Assembly: GCA_964404605.1 (NCBI GenBank)
Contig: CAYOKT010000078.1
Location: 1 to 12,666, forward strand
Source: CAYOKT01 sp964404605
GTDB taxonomy: Bacteria; Electryoneota; Electryoneia; Electryoneales; Electryoneaceae
DNA length: 12,666 nt
Reading direction: 5' to 3'
The position numbers and the translations under genes are program-made. This document shows positions 8,026 through 12,666 of the stretch, piece after piece. Positions within the stretch are counted from its first letter, which is position 1. The number at the start of each line of letters is the position of its first letter. The notes under the pieces are model-generated. The model saw only the letters and a program-made list of their open reading frames with translations, did not search any database and was not told where the DNA came from.

Positions 8026-8210
8026 GGGTGGCCCGGACTTCAGTCCCGGGTTTCATAAGGGTTTTCACGACCAAAGTCGTGTGGTTCTGTCGGCTTTGAC
8101 GGCAGGGTTTCTTGATGACAGTCTGTTATGTGGCGTTTTATTCTTTTATTTGCCATCTAACATCAATAAAACCCTATCGTACCCTGTCATCAAAGTCTAC
8201 AGGGCCACCC
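8026..8210 (+). repeat. MITE-like interspersed repeat, copy B
   Basis: This 185-bp element has GGGTGGCCC at its left end and GGGCCACCC at its right. The left module (8026-8065) holds GGACTTCAGTCC followed by GGGTTTCATAAGGGTTTT. The right module (8081-8208) is an AT-rich core flanked by hairpin-forming arms, with GTGGTTCTGTCGGCTTTGAC at the left and CCCTGTCATCAAAGTCTACA at the right. The left arm keeps pairing through G-T pairs. The core is strikingly AT-rich against the GC-rich neighbourhood. The element lies between the 3' ends of the convergent Panacea-like and DUF134 genes, and carries no gene. Confidence 0.75.
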
Positions 8211-8248
8211 ATTGAAGCGCAAGGCCACCCAGCCGGTCGCCCGGATCG

Positions 8249-8647
8249 TCAACCCTTCACAGGGACATCATTCCGGCAGCGCCCGCACCATCTCCTCCCT
8301 CTATGCTCGCCGCCGCGGTGGTGTCCGCAGCGGGGGCAGAGGTCGGGGTCATCCGGCATCCGGCGCACCGGGCCGTCGACCACCCGAAGCGCCTTCCCCT
8401 CGATGAGCGCCTCGGTCATTTTCCTGTGTGCCCGATCGAGGATGCGCGCGGCCGTCTGGCGCGATACCCCCATCCGCCGGGAGATCGCCTCCTGGTAGAA
8501 GCCCTGCATGTGGGCGAGGCGCAGGGCTTCCAGCTCGTCGAGGGTCAGCTCGAGCTCTTCGAGGCGGTGGTATGGCAGCCCCACCGGCTTGAACACCAGG
8601 GCGGCGGGGCGGACCGACACCTGTCTGCGGATCGGGGGACGCGACAT
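8249..8647 (-). CDS. DUF134 (UPF0251) helix-turn-helix protein with C-terminal zinc ribbon
   Basis: This 132-residue probable transcription regulator has the DUF134 pattern: RRQVSVRPAALVFKPVGLPYHRLEELELTLDELEALRLAHMQG (7-49), then a sigma70-region-4-like helix-turn-helix YQEAISRRMGVSRQTAARILDRAHRKMTEALIEGKALR (51-88). A C-terminal zinc ribbon follows, with CPRC (C104, C107) and CGRC (C121, C124) around a His-rich loop; this could bind Zn or Fe. The ATG at 8647 has TAGGAG about eight bases upstream. It is the last gene of the operon with two NifX-family proteins, 35 bases after the upstream gene. DUF134 proteins recur beside such genes in other genomes, which suggests an operon regulator. The palindrome at 10298-10317 is the natural candidate target. 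The regulatory role is inference. Confidence 0.88.
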   Translation of the reverse strand: MSRPPIRRQVSVRPAALVFKPVGLPYHRLEELELTLDELEALRLAHMQGFYQEAISRRMGVSRQTAARILDRAHRKMTEALIEGKALRVVDGPVRRMPDDPDLCPRCGHHRGGEHRGRRWCGRCRNDVPVKG

Positions 8648-8682
8648 TCAGTGGCTCCTATCCGCCCGGATGGGCGCGCGGG

Positions 8683-9114
8683 TCAGTTCCGCTCTCCCGG
8701 CCCCAACTGGTGAGGAGAATGCCCATCTTCGTGCGAATGGTTGCAACATTCCCCCGTGTCGACGAGGACGCCATCCAGGTAAGCCCGGATGACCTCGTCA
8801 ACCGTCTCGGAGTCCGTGATCACCATCTCGATGCCGGCCGCCCGCAGGTCGTTGTACACGCGGCGGCCCATCCCGCGCGAGACCACCAGGTCGCAGTCGC
8901 GCAGCGCGGCGAGAATCCGCCCGTGACCGCCGGGACCGTGCCCCAACCCCGCCCCGCGCATGCCCATCATGTGTGGAGAAAAGTTGTTCTCGCGGAGTTC
9001 GCGATGCAGAATCCCGCCGTTTTCCACGGTGTACACGGCGAAATAGGGAGTGCGGCCGAAGTGCTGGGCGAGCCGGGTGCCGTCCTCCGTGGCGATCGCG
9101 ATACGGGTCCTCAT
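8683..9114 (-). CDS. NifX/NifB-C-type dinitrogenase Fe-Mo cofactor biosynthesis family protein
   Basis: This 143-residue, RNase-H-like fold protein belongs to the family of NifX, NafY and the NifB C-terminus, which bind Fe-S or Mo-containing clusters. It has RIAIATEDGTRLAQHFGRTPYFAVYTVE (4-31), a His/Met/Gly-rich loop (46-65: SPHMMGMRGAGLGHGPGGHG), CDLVVSRGMGRRVYNDLRAAGIEMVIT (74-100) and ETVDEVIRAYLDG (103-115). The tail GECCNHSHEDGHSPH (121-135) adds two Cys and several His that could bind metal. The ATG at 9114 has GGGGAGG close upstream, 20 bases after the DUF5320-like gene. No nitrogenase genes are near; relatives without nif genes include the orange protein of Desulfovibrio and archaeal MTH1175. 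The physiological role is unknown. Confidence 0.9.
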   Translation of the reverse strand: MRTRIAIATEDGTRLAQHFGRTPYFAVYTVENGGILHRELRENNFSPHMMGMRGAGLGHGPGGHGRILAALRDCDLVVSRGMGRRVYNDLRAAGIEMVITDSETVDEVIRAYLDGVLVDTGECCNHSHEDGHSPHQLGPGERN

Positions 9115-9134
9115 GGTTCCTCCCCGGTTCCTGG

Positions 9135-9482
9135 TTAAACCTGTCCGCTCGTTCCGCCGGACTCGCCGCGTCCCAGCCTCTCGATGCGCCGGTTGACCTC
9201 GTCCAGCTCTTCCTTCAGGTCACGGGCGTAACGGGCCAGGGCTTCCCGCTCGTCCTCCTCGCTCCAGTCCCGGCGCCAGGGTTCCTGCCAGCCCGGGTAA
9301 TGCCGGCCCCAGCCGCCGCGATACCAGCCTCCTCCGGGGCCGCCGCCCCAGCAGCGTCCGTACCCGCCGCCCCAGGGGATTCCACCGCGGCCGACCCCGC
9401 GGAATCCATGACCGAACCAGCCCCGGCCATACCCTCGGCCCCACCAGGGGCCCCAGTCGTCGTACAACTCACGGTAACTCAT
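9135..9482 (-). CDS. DUF5320-like Gly/Trp-rich protein with C-terminal coiled coil
   Basis: This 115-residue protein is counted from the ATG at 9482, which has GGAGG eight bases upstream; the alternative ATG at 9497 lacks a good site. The first 70 residues are Gly/Trp/Tyr/Arg-rich (MSYRELYDDWGPWWGRGYGR and on). The last 45 form a charged helix, SEEDEREALARYARDLKEELDEVNRRIERLGRG, probably a coiled coil. This plan matches the DUF5320 proteins found beside NifX-family genes, although the usual GDGTGP-type N-terminal motif is not visible. It sits between the two NifX-family genes. There is no signal peptide or membrane helix. Function is unknown; a scaffold or metal-site partner is a guess. Confidence 0.75.
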   Translation of the reverse strand: MSYRELYDDWGPWWGRGYGRGWFGHGFRGVGRGGIPWGGGYGRCWGGGPGGGWYRGGWGRHYPGWQEPWRRDWSEEDEREALARYARDLKEELDEVNRRIERLGRGESGGTSGQV

Positions 9483-9490
9483 CTCCGTGT

Positions 9491-9495
9491 CCTCC
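9491..9495 (-). promoter_or_regulatory. Ribosome binding site GGAGG choosing the 9482 start
   Basis: GGAGG on the minus strand lies eight bases before the ATG at 9482. It overlaps the upstream in-frame ATG at 9497, which has no such site of its own. Confidence 0.7.
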
Positions 9496-9552
9496 ATCTA
9501 CCAGGCTGCAAGTTCAACTCGTACCTCCTCGTACGGTCGGTGAGACCACGCT

Positions 9553-10264
9553 TCAGCGCCCTCTCCCGCCGCCGCCGCGCCCGCCTCCGAAGCCGCCGCC
9601 GCGGCCCATGCCGCGGCCCCTGCCACCTCCAGGGCCATGACCCATACCACCGCCGGGACCGTGGCCCTGTCCACCGCCGGGACCGTGGNNNNNNNNNNNN
9701 NNNNNNNNNNNNNNNNNNNNNNNNNNNNNNNNNNNNNNNNNNNNNNNNNNNNNNNNNNNNNNNNNNNNNNNNNNNNNNNNNNNNNNNNCCGCCGGGACCG
9801 TGGCCCTGTCCACCGCCGGGACCGAATCCGCCACCCGGGCCGGACCCATGTCCCCCGGGGAAAGGATCGCCGGGGTGCTCGGGGGTTTGTGGTGGGTCAT
9901 CATCCCGGTGCCGGCCTTCGTGGATACTGTGTTTCATCGAGGGTTTCTCGGCGGGCTGTACTTCGCCCGAACGGACGCGCCGGATCGCCTCGCGAACCGT
10001 CACCCCGCGAACGACATACACCTTCCAGCCCATGTCCCGGACATCCTCGAAGGCGTGCGGGCCGATGTTCCCCGTGATCACCGCCTCCACCTCCGACGGT
10101 TCGAACCGCCGGACACCGTGGTTGGGCAGCTCCTCGAGAGTCCCGTGCACGGGGTGGAATTCACCGGTTTCCGGGTTGACCCGAAGCAGGACCGGGGCAT
10201 GGCCGAAACGCTTGCTGACCTTCGCCTCCAGGTCCGGTCCATCCGCCGCGATCAGGTAGTCCAT
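9553..10264 (-). CDS. NifX-family protein with Gly/His/Pro octapeptide-repeat tail, interrupted by an assembly gap
   Basis: This is the first gene of the four-gene operon. Residues 1-105 are a NifX/NifB-C-type cluster-binding domain: LIAADGPDLEAKVSKRFGHAPVLL (4-27), VITGNIGPHAFEDVRDMGWKVYVV (62-85) and TVREAIRRVRSGE (89-101). A linker rich in His/Asp/Pro leads to GHGPGGGQ-type repeats that run into 100 N. Read straight through the N run, the frame continues to 9479 as an Arg-rich sequence. In the neighbouring frame the GHGPGGGQ repeats resume at once and end at a stop at 9553 after a GRGRGMGRGGGFGGGRGGGG-like tail. The second reading is clearly right and needs a true gap length divisible by three. 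The ATG at 10264 has GGGGAGGAG upstream. The tail may bind metal. The exact length is unknown. Confidence 0.85.
9650..9823 (-). repeat. 24-bp tandem repeat encoding GHGPGGGQ units
   Basis: The plus strand shows CCGCCGGGACCGTGGCCCTG plus TCCA as a 24-base unit. One full copy and a partial copy lie on each side of the N run (9650-9688 and 9789-9823). The array probably continues inside the gap and collapsed in assembly. It encodes the tail of the NifX-family protein. Confidence 0.85.
9689..9788. other. Assembly gap, 100 N, inside the tandem repeat
   Basis: This is a placeholder of 100 N within the octapeptide-coding array. The flanking reading frames agree only if the real length is a multiple of three. 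Confidence 0.95.
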
Positions 10265-10297
10265 GTCTCTTCTCCTCCCCGGTACCTTGCCGGGTTG

Positions 10298-10317
10298 TTA
10301 TTGGCATATGCCCATAA
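10298..10317. promoter_or_regulatory. Near-perfect 20-bp palindrome, candidate operator of the NifX operon
   Basis: TTATTGGCATATGCCCATAA is a palindrome with one mismatched pair (positions 5 and 16); the core GGCATATGCC is perfect. It lies 34 bases before the ATG at 10264 and overlaps the end of the -7-like element at 10316-10323, where a repressor would block transcription. The core was not seen elsewhere in the window. DUF134, encoded at the end of the operon, is the obvious candidate binder by context. Confidence 0.55.
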
Positions 10318-10346
10318 AAGATACCGTCCAGTCGGAACAGGGGCAA
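10316..10346 (-). promoter_or_regulatory. Putative promoter of the NifX-DUF5320-NifX-DUF134 operon
   Basis: The minus strand reads TTG (10346-10344), 20 bases, then TATCTTTT (10323-10316). A sigma70 reading of the same DNA, TTGCCC-N17-TATCTT, is also possible. The start point would fall in or next to the palindrome, about 50 bases before the ATG. Confidence 0.45.
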
Positions 10347-10620
10347 GGAAGGGAAACGGTCTCCGGAGTCCTGTTTCCCGCGCTGCCGGACCGTCTTCAG
10401 GATAGTCGAATGTCCCCGGTGGAGCGGGATTCCCGCGCGCCCGGCGGACGGCACATCGTTCGCATGTCTCTCACCGAGGGGGCATCGTTCGATTCCGGCG
10501 CAGTATCGGGTAGAAATAATGGGCACATAACACGGTTTTCACATCTGAATCGCCCCCGCGGTATGAGTATCGGGGTGGGCTCGTTTGTACCTTCCCGCAT
10601 TGAAACAGCGGCACCTGCCT
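10347..10620. other. Noncoding stretch upstream of nadE
   Basis: No gene is supported here; the open frames lack a Shine-Dalgarno and family resemblance. TACCTT at 10588-10593 could be a weak -7 element for nadE, but no TTG lies at the matching upstream distance. The segment is somewhat richer in A+T around 10505-10545 (GGTAGAAATAATGGGCACAT), which may hold the nadE promoter. Confidence 0.4.
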
Positions 10621-10625
10621 GGAGG
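10621..10625 (+). promoter_or_regulatory. Ribosome binding site GGAGG deciding the nadE start
   Basis: GGAGG is seven bases before the ATG at 10633. The longer frame from 10585 has no such site and would add 16 residues ahead of the conserved MKVAIAQLNP start. Confidence 0.85.
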
Positions 10626-10632
10626 TGGGCCG

Positions 10633-12279
10633 ATGAAAGTGGCCATTGCACAGCTCAATCCCGTGGTCGGCGACATCGAGAACAACCTGCGGCGAATGCG
10701 CTTGGCGGTGGAGGCGATGCCGCCCGGGGAGGCGGAGCTCATCGTCTTTCCCGAACTCTACCTGTGCGGATATCCCCCCCGCGACCTGTTGACCCTCCCC
10801 TGGTTCCTCGATCAGCTCGACCGCGCCGCCGAGGAGGTCCGGGCGCTCTCCTCGAGCAGACCGGACCTGGGGATTCTTTTCGGTACGGCGCGGCGGAACG
10901 GCAGCCGCGCGGGAATGGGGTTGGCCAATGCGGCGCTTCTCTTCTCCGGCGGCGAGCTGGTCGCCGAGCGGTTCAAGAGGCTGCTTCCCGTGTATGATGT
11001 CTTCGATGAGCGCCGTTACTTCGACCCGGGGGAGAGTGTCGAGGTCGTCGAGTTCGCCGGGGAGAAGCTCGGGATTTCCATCTGCGAGGATGCCTGGAGC
11101 GACCCCGGGTTCGAAACCCAGCTTCTCTACGATGAGAACCCGATCGAAACCCTCGCCCGCGCCGGATCGACGCTGCTGATCAACCTCTCCGCCTCGCCCT
11201 TCCACCGGCGCAAGGAGGAGAACCGTTACGGGCGGTATGCCCACCATGCCCGCCGCTGGGGCTTGCCGCTCGTCTTCGCCGCGCAGGTGGGGGCGAACGA
11301 CGAGCTGATCTTCGATGGACGCAGCATGGCCCTCGATGCCCGGGGGCGCCTGATCGCGGGCCTGAACGCCTTCGAGGAGGAGGTGCGTGTGGTGGACACC
11401 GCCGCCCCCGGCACCCTGGACCACTTTCCCCGCTCGCCGGAGATCGAATCCATCCACAAGGCGCTGGTGCTCGGGGTCCGCGATTACATGCGCAAGTGCG
11501 GCTTCTCCCATGTCGTGCTGGGGTTGTCCGGCGGGATCGACTCGGCGGTCGTCGCCTGCATCGCGGCCGAGGCCCTCGGCGCGGAGAATGTCCGCGCGGT
11601 CACGATGCCCTCGCGGTATTCCAGTCCCGGTTCGGTGACGGATTCAAAGCTGCTGGCTGAAAGGCTGGGGATCCGCCTCGATGAGATCCCCATCGGCCCG
11701 GTCTTTGACCGGTTCCGCGAGGCGCTCGCCGAACCCTTCGCCGGGCGGGAGGAGGACATCACCGAGGAGAACCTGCAGGCGCGCATCCGCGGCACGCTGC
11801 TGATGGCCTATGCGAACAAGTTCGGGTGCCTGGTGCTCTCCACCGGGAACAAGAGCGAACTCGCGGTGGGCTACTGCACGCTGTACGGCGACATGGACGG
11901 CGGGCTCGCGGTGATCAGCGACCTGCCCAAGCTGACCGTCTACGAGCTGGCGCGGTGGTACAACCGGGAGCATGAACTCATCCCGGAGGCGATCCTCACC
12001 AAGGCCCCTTCGGCGGAACTCGCGCCGGACCAGGTGGACAGCGACAGCCTCCCGCCCTACGAGGTATTGGACCCCATCCTCGAGGCGTACCTCGAACGGT
12101 TGCTCTCGGTGGAGGAGATCGTTGAGGAAGGCTACGACGAGGCGACGGTACGGCGTGTCGTCCGCATGGTGGACCGGAACGAGTACAAGCGCCGCCAGGC
12201 GCCCCCCGGCCTGAAGGTGAGTCCGAAGGCTTTCGGTGTCGGCCGGCGGATGCCCATCGCGGCGAGGATCAGGCATTAG
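10633..12279 (+). CDS. nadE: Glutamine-dependent NAD+ synthetase NadE
   Basis: This enzyme makes NAD+ from deamido-NAD+, ATP and glutamine, the last step of NAD synthesis. The 548-residue protein has two domains. Residues 1-265 are a nitrilase-type glutaminase with the Glu-Lys-Cys triad: E41 in FPELYLCGYPPRDLL, K116 in ERFKRLLPVYDVFDE, and C151 in GISICEDAW. Residues 270-548 are the synthetase, with the PP-loop LGLSGGIDSAVVACIAAEALG (296-316), PSRYSSPGS (326-334), STGNKSELAVGYCTLYGDMDGGLAVISDLPK (403-433) and the closing SPKAFGVGRRMPIA (530-543). The N-terminal domain lets it use glutamine rather than free ammonia. It is monocistronic in this window, complete and unremarkable, with no functional link to the Mo genes. 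Confidence 0.98.
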   Translation: MKVAIAQLNPVVGDIENNLRRMRLAVEAMPPGEAELIVFPELYLCGYPPRDLLTLPWFLDQLDRAAEEVRALSSSRPDLGILFGTARRNGSRAGMGLANAALLFSGGELVAERFKRLLPVYDVFDERRYFDPGESVEVVEFAGEKLGISICEDAWSDPGFETQLLYDENPIETLARAGSTLLINLSASPFHRRKEENRYGRYAHHARRWGLPLVFAAQVGANDELIFDGRSMALDARGRLIAGLNAFEEEVRVVDTAAPGTLDHFPRSPEIESIHKALVLGVRDYMRKCGFSHVVLGLSGGIDSAVVACIAAEALGAENVRAVTMPSRYSSPGSVTDSKLLAERLGIRLDEIPIGPVFDRFREALAEPFAGREEDITEENLQARIRGTLLMAYANKFGCLVLSTGNKSELAVGYCTLYGDMDGGLAVISDLPKLTVYELARWYNREHELIPEAILTKAPSAELAPDQVDSDSLPPYEVLDPILEAYLERLLSVEEIVEEGYDEATVRRVVRMVDRNEYKRRQAPPGLKVSPKAFGVGRRMPIAARIRH

Positions 12280-12286
12280 CTGGTTC

Positions 12287-12303
12287 CCGGGATGCGGTCC
12301 CGG
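12287..12303 (+). terminator. Short hairpin just after nadE
   Basis: CCGGGA and TCCCGG form a six-bp stem with a five-base TGCGG loop, beginning eight bases after the nadE stop. No T-run follows. It could end or stabilise the nadE transcript, but it is short. Confidence 0.35.
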
Positions 12304-12329
12304 CTACACCTGATAACCAACAACACCGT

Positions 12330-12456
12330 GTGGCCCTGCCGGCTTTGATGGCAGGGTTTCTTGATTATCTCGCATTATAGTGCACCATGTTCTTTGTTCT
12401 TTCATATAACGCCATAGAAACCTATCAAACCCTGTCATCGGAGCTGACAGGGCCAC
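12330..12456 (+). repeat. MITE-like interspersed repeat, copy C (AT-rich hairpin-ended module)
   Basis: The 127-bp unit starts GTGGCCCTGCCGGCTTTGAT and ends with the near complement. The terminal inverted repeats are about 30 bp with around six differences. Each end folds by itself: CCCTGCC/GGCAGGG at the left and CCCTGTCA/TGACAGGG at the right. Compared with copy A, the T-to-C change in one arm is matched by an A-to-G change in the other, so the stem is kept. The core (CTCGCATTATAGTGCACCAT and on) is AT-rich and aligns with copy A. It is placed after nadE. Confidence 0.75.
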
Positions 12457-12490
12457 CCATCGCGGCGGCAACAGGATATGACCCGGCGGG

Positions 12491-12527
12491 GTAGCCCGGA
12501 CTTCAGTCCCGGGTTTCATAGGGGTTT
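12491..12527 (+). repeat. Second repeat module of copy C (CCCGGACTTCAGTCCCGGG type)
   Basis: The module GCCCGGACTTCAGTCCCGGG followed by TTTCATAGGGGTTT matches 8031-8065 and the inverted 1465-1500. Here it lies 34 bases after the AT-rich module rather than before it, so the two modules can be arranged differently. Confidence 0.7.
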
Positions 12528-12563
12528 CCGCAGGGCATGGCACCCAGGTTGTTGTTCTTGTAG

Positions 12564-12583
12564 GGGCACGGCGCGCCGTGCCC
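12564..12583. repeat. Perfect 20-bp palindrome
   Basis: GGGCACGGCGCGCCGTGCCC is a perfect palindrome, REP-like in look. It starts a run of noncoding palindromic sequence to the window edge and is separate from the repeat family above. Confidence 0.6.
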
Positions 12584-12627
12584 TCGCAACCTCCTGCTCA
12601 CCACGCGTAAATAATGTCACTCTGACC

Positions 12628-12647
12628 CGTCCCGATTCGTCGGGACG
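12628..12647. repeat. UUCG-capped hairpin near the window edge
   Basis: CGTCCCGA and TCGGGACG form a perfect eight-bp stem with a TTCG loop, a very stable RNA tetraloop. No gene or T-run is visible around it; it is probably part of an interspersed repeat cut by the window end. Confidence 0.5.
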
Positions 12648-12666
12648 AGGGAAGAGTCTCGAAACG

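Noticed and set aside
9479..10264. Reading the first NifX-family gene straight through the N run to 9479
   Set aside because: The tail becomes Arg-rich and overlaps the next gene start. The alternative frame continues the same octapeptide repeat and stops at 9553.
8683..10264. Evidence of nitrogen fixation from NifX-type proteins
   Set aside because: No nifHDK, nifE, nifN or nifB radical SAM gene is present. The family is widespread in organisms that do not fix nitrogen.
12304..12543. 79-residue minus-strand open frame at the right end
   Set aside because: It lies wholly within repeat copy C and its flanking palindromes, with no ribosome site or family resemblance.

Overview
The window is GC-rich bacterial DNA, roughly two thirds G+C by eye, scaffolded from draft contigs. 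It contains three runs of exactly 100 N (1509-1608, 5642-5741, 9689-9788), which look like placeholder gaps of unknown true length. The gene content fits an uncultured, probably anaerobic or facultative bacterium that makes molybdenum cofactor. Several upstream regions carry a TAnnTTTG-like element, two of them with TTG 20 bases further up, which recalls the Bacteroidetes-type -33/-7 promoter. An origin in or near the FCB superphylum is therefore possible, but this is a weak inference because no taxonomic marker gene is present.

Layout, left to right. (1) 17-1159, minus: a complete ATPase subunit of a sugar-type (MalK/UgpC-like) ABC importer with an unusual palindrome-rich segment before its C-terminal domain. 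(2) 1160-1629: intergenic, with a MITE-like repeat (copy A) running into an assembly gap. (3) 1630-5587, minus: a molybdenum cofactor operon transcribed right to left, moeA, then moaA, moaC and a MOSC-Mog fusion. The last three are coupled by a 1-base gap and an ATGA overlap. A 217-base GC-rich leader separates moeA from moaA. (4) 5816-6451, plus: mobA, divergent from moeA across a gapped intergenic region. (5) 6561-7887, plus: a tight two-gene unit, a two-helix membrane protein with a GAF-like cytoplasmic domain followed one base later by a small Panacea/DUF4065-like protein. This resembles a toxin-antitoxin or defence pair and is the most novel item here. (6) 7888-8248: a strong 15-bp hairpin and repeat copy B. 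(7) 8249-10264, minus: four genes read right to left, a NifX-family protein with a Gly/His-rich repeat tail, a DUF5320-like Gly/Trp-rich coiled-coil protein, a second NifX-family protein and a DUF134 helix-turn-helix protein with a zinc ribbon. A near-perfect palindrome lies over the predicted promoter of this operon. (8) 10633-12279, plus: glutamine-dependent NAD+ synthetase. (9) 12280-12666: repeat copy C and further palindromes.

Together moaA, moaC, moeA, mog and mobA cover cofactor assembly from GTP to the nucleotide-linked forms. MPT synthase (moaD/moaE), moeB and a molybdate transporter are not in the window. The NifX/DUF5320/DUF134 operon is not evidence of nitrogen fixation, since no nif structural genes are present. 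It looks like an autoregulated metal-cluster-binding cassette of unknown function. The repeats sit at the 3' ends of operons, between genes.
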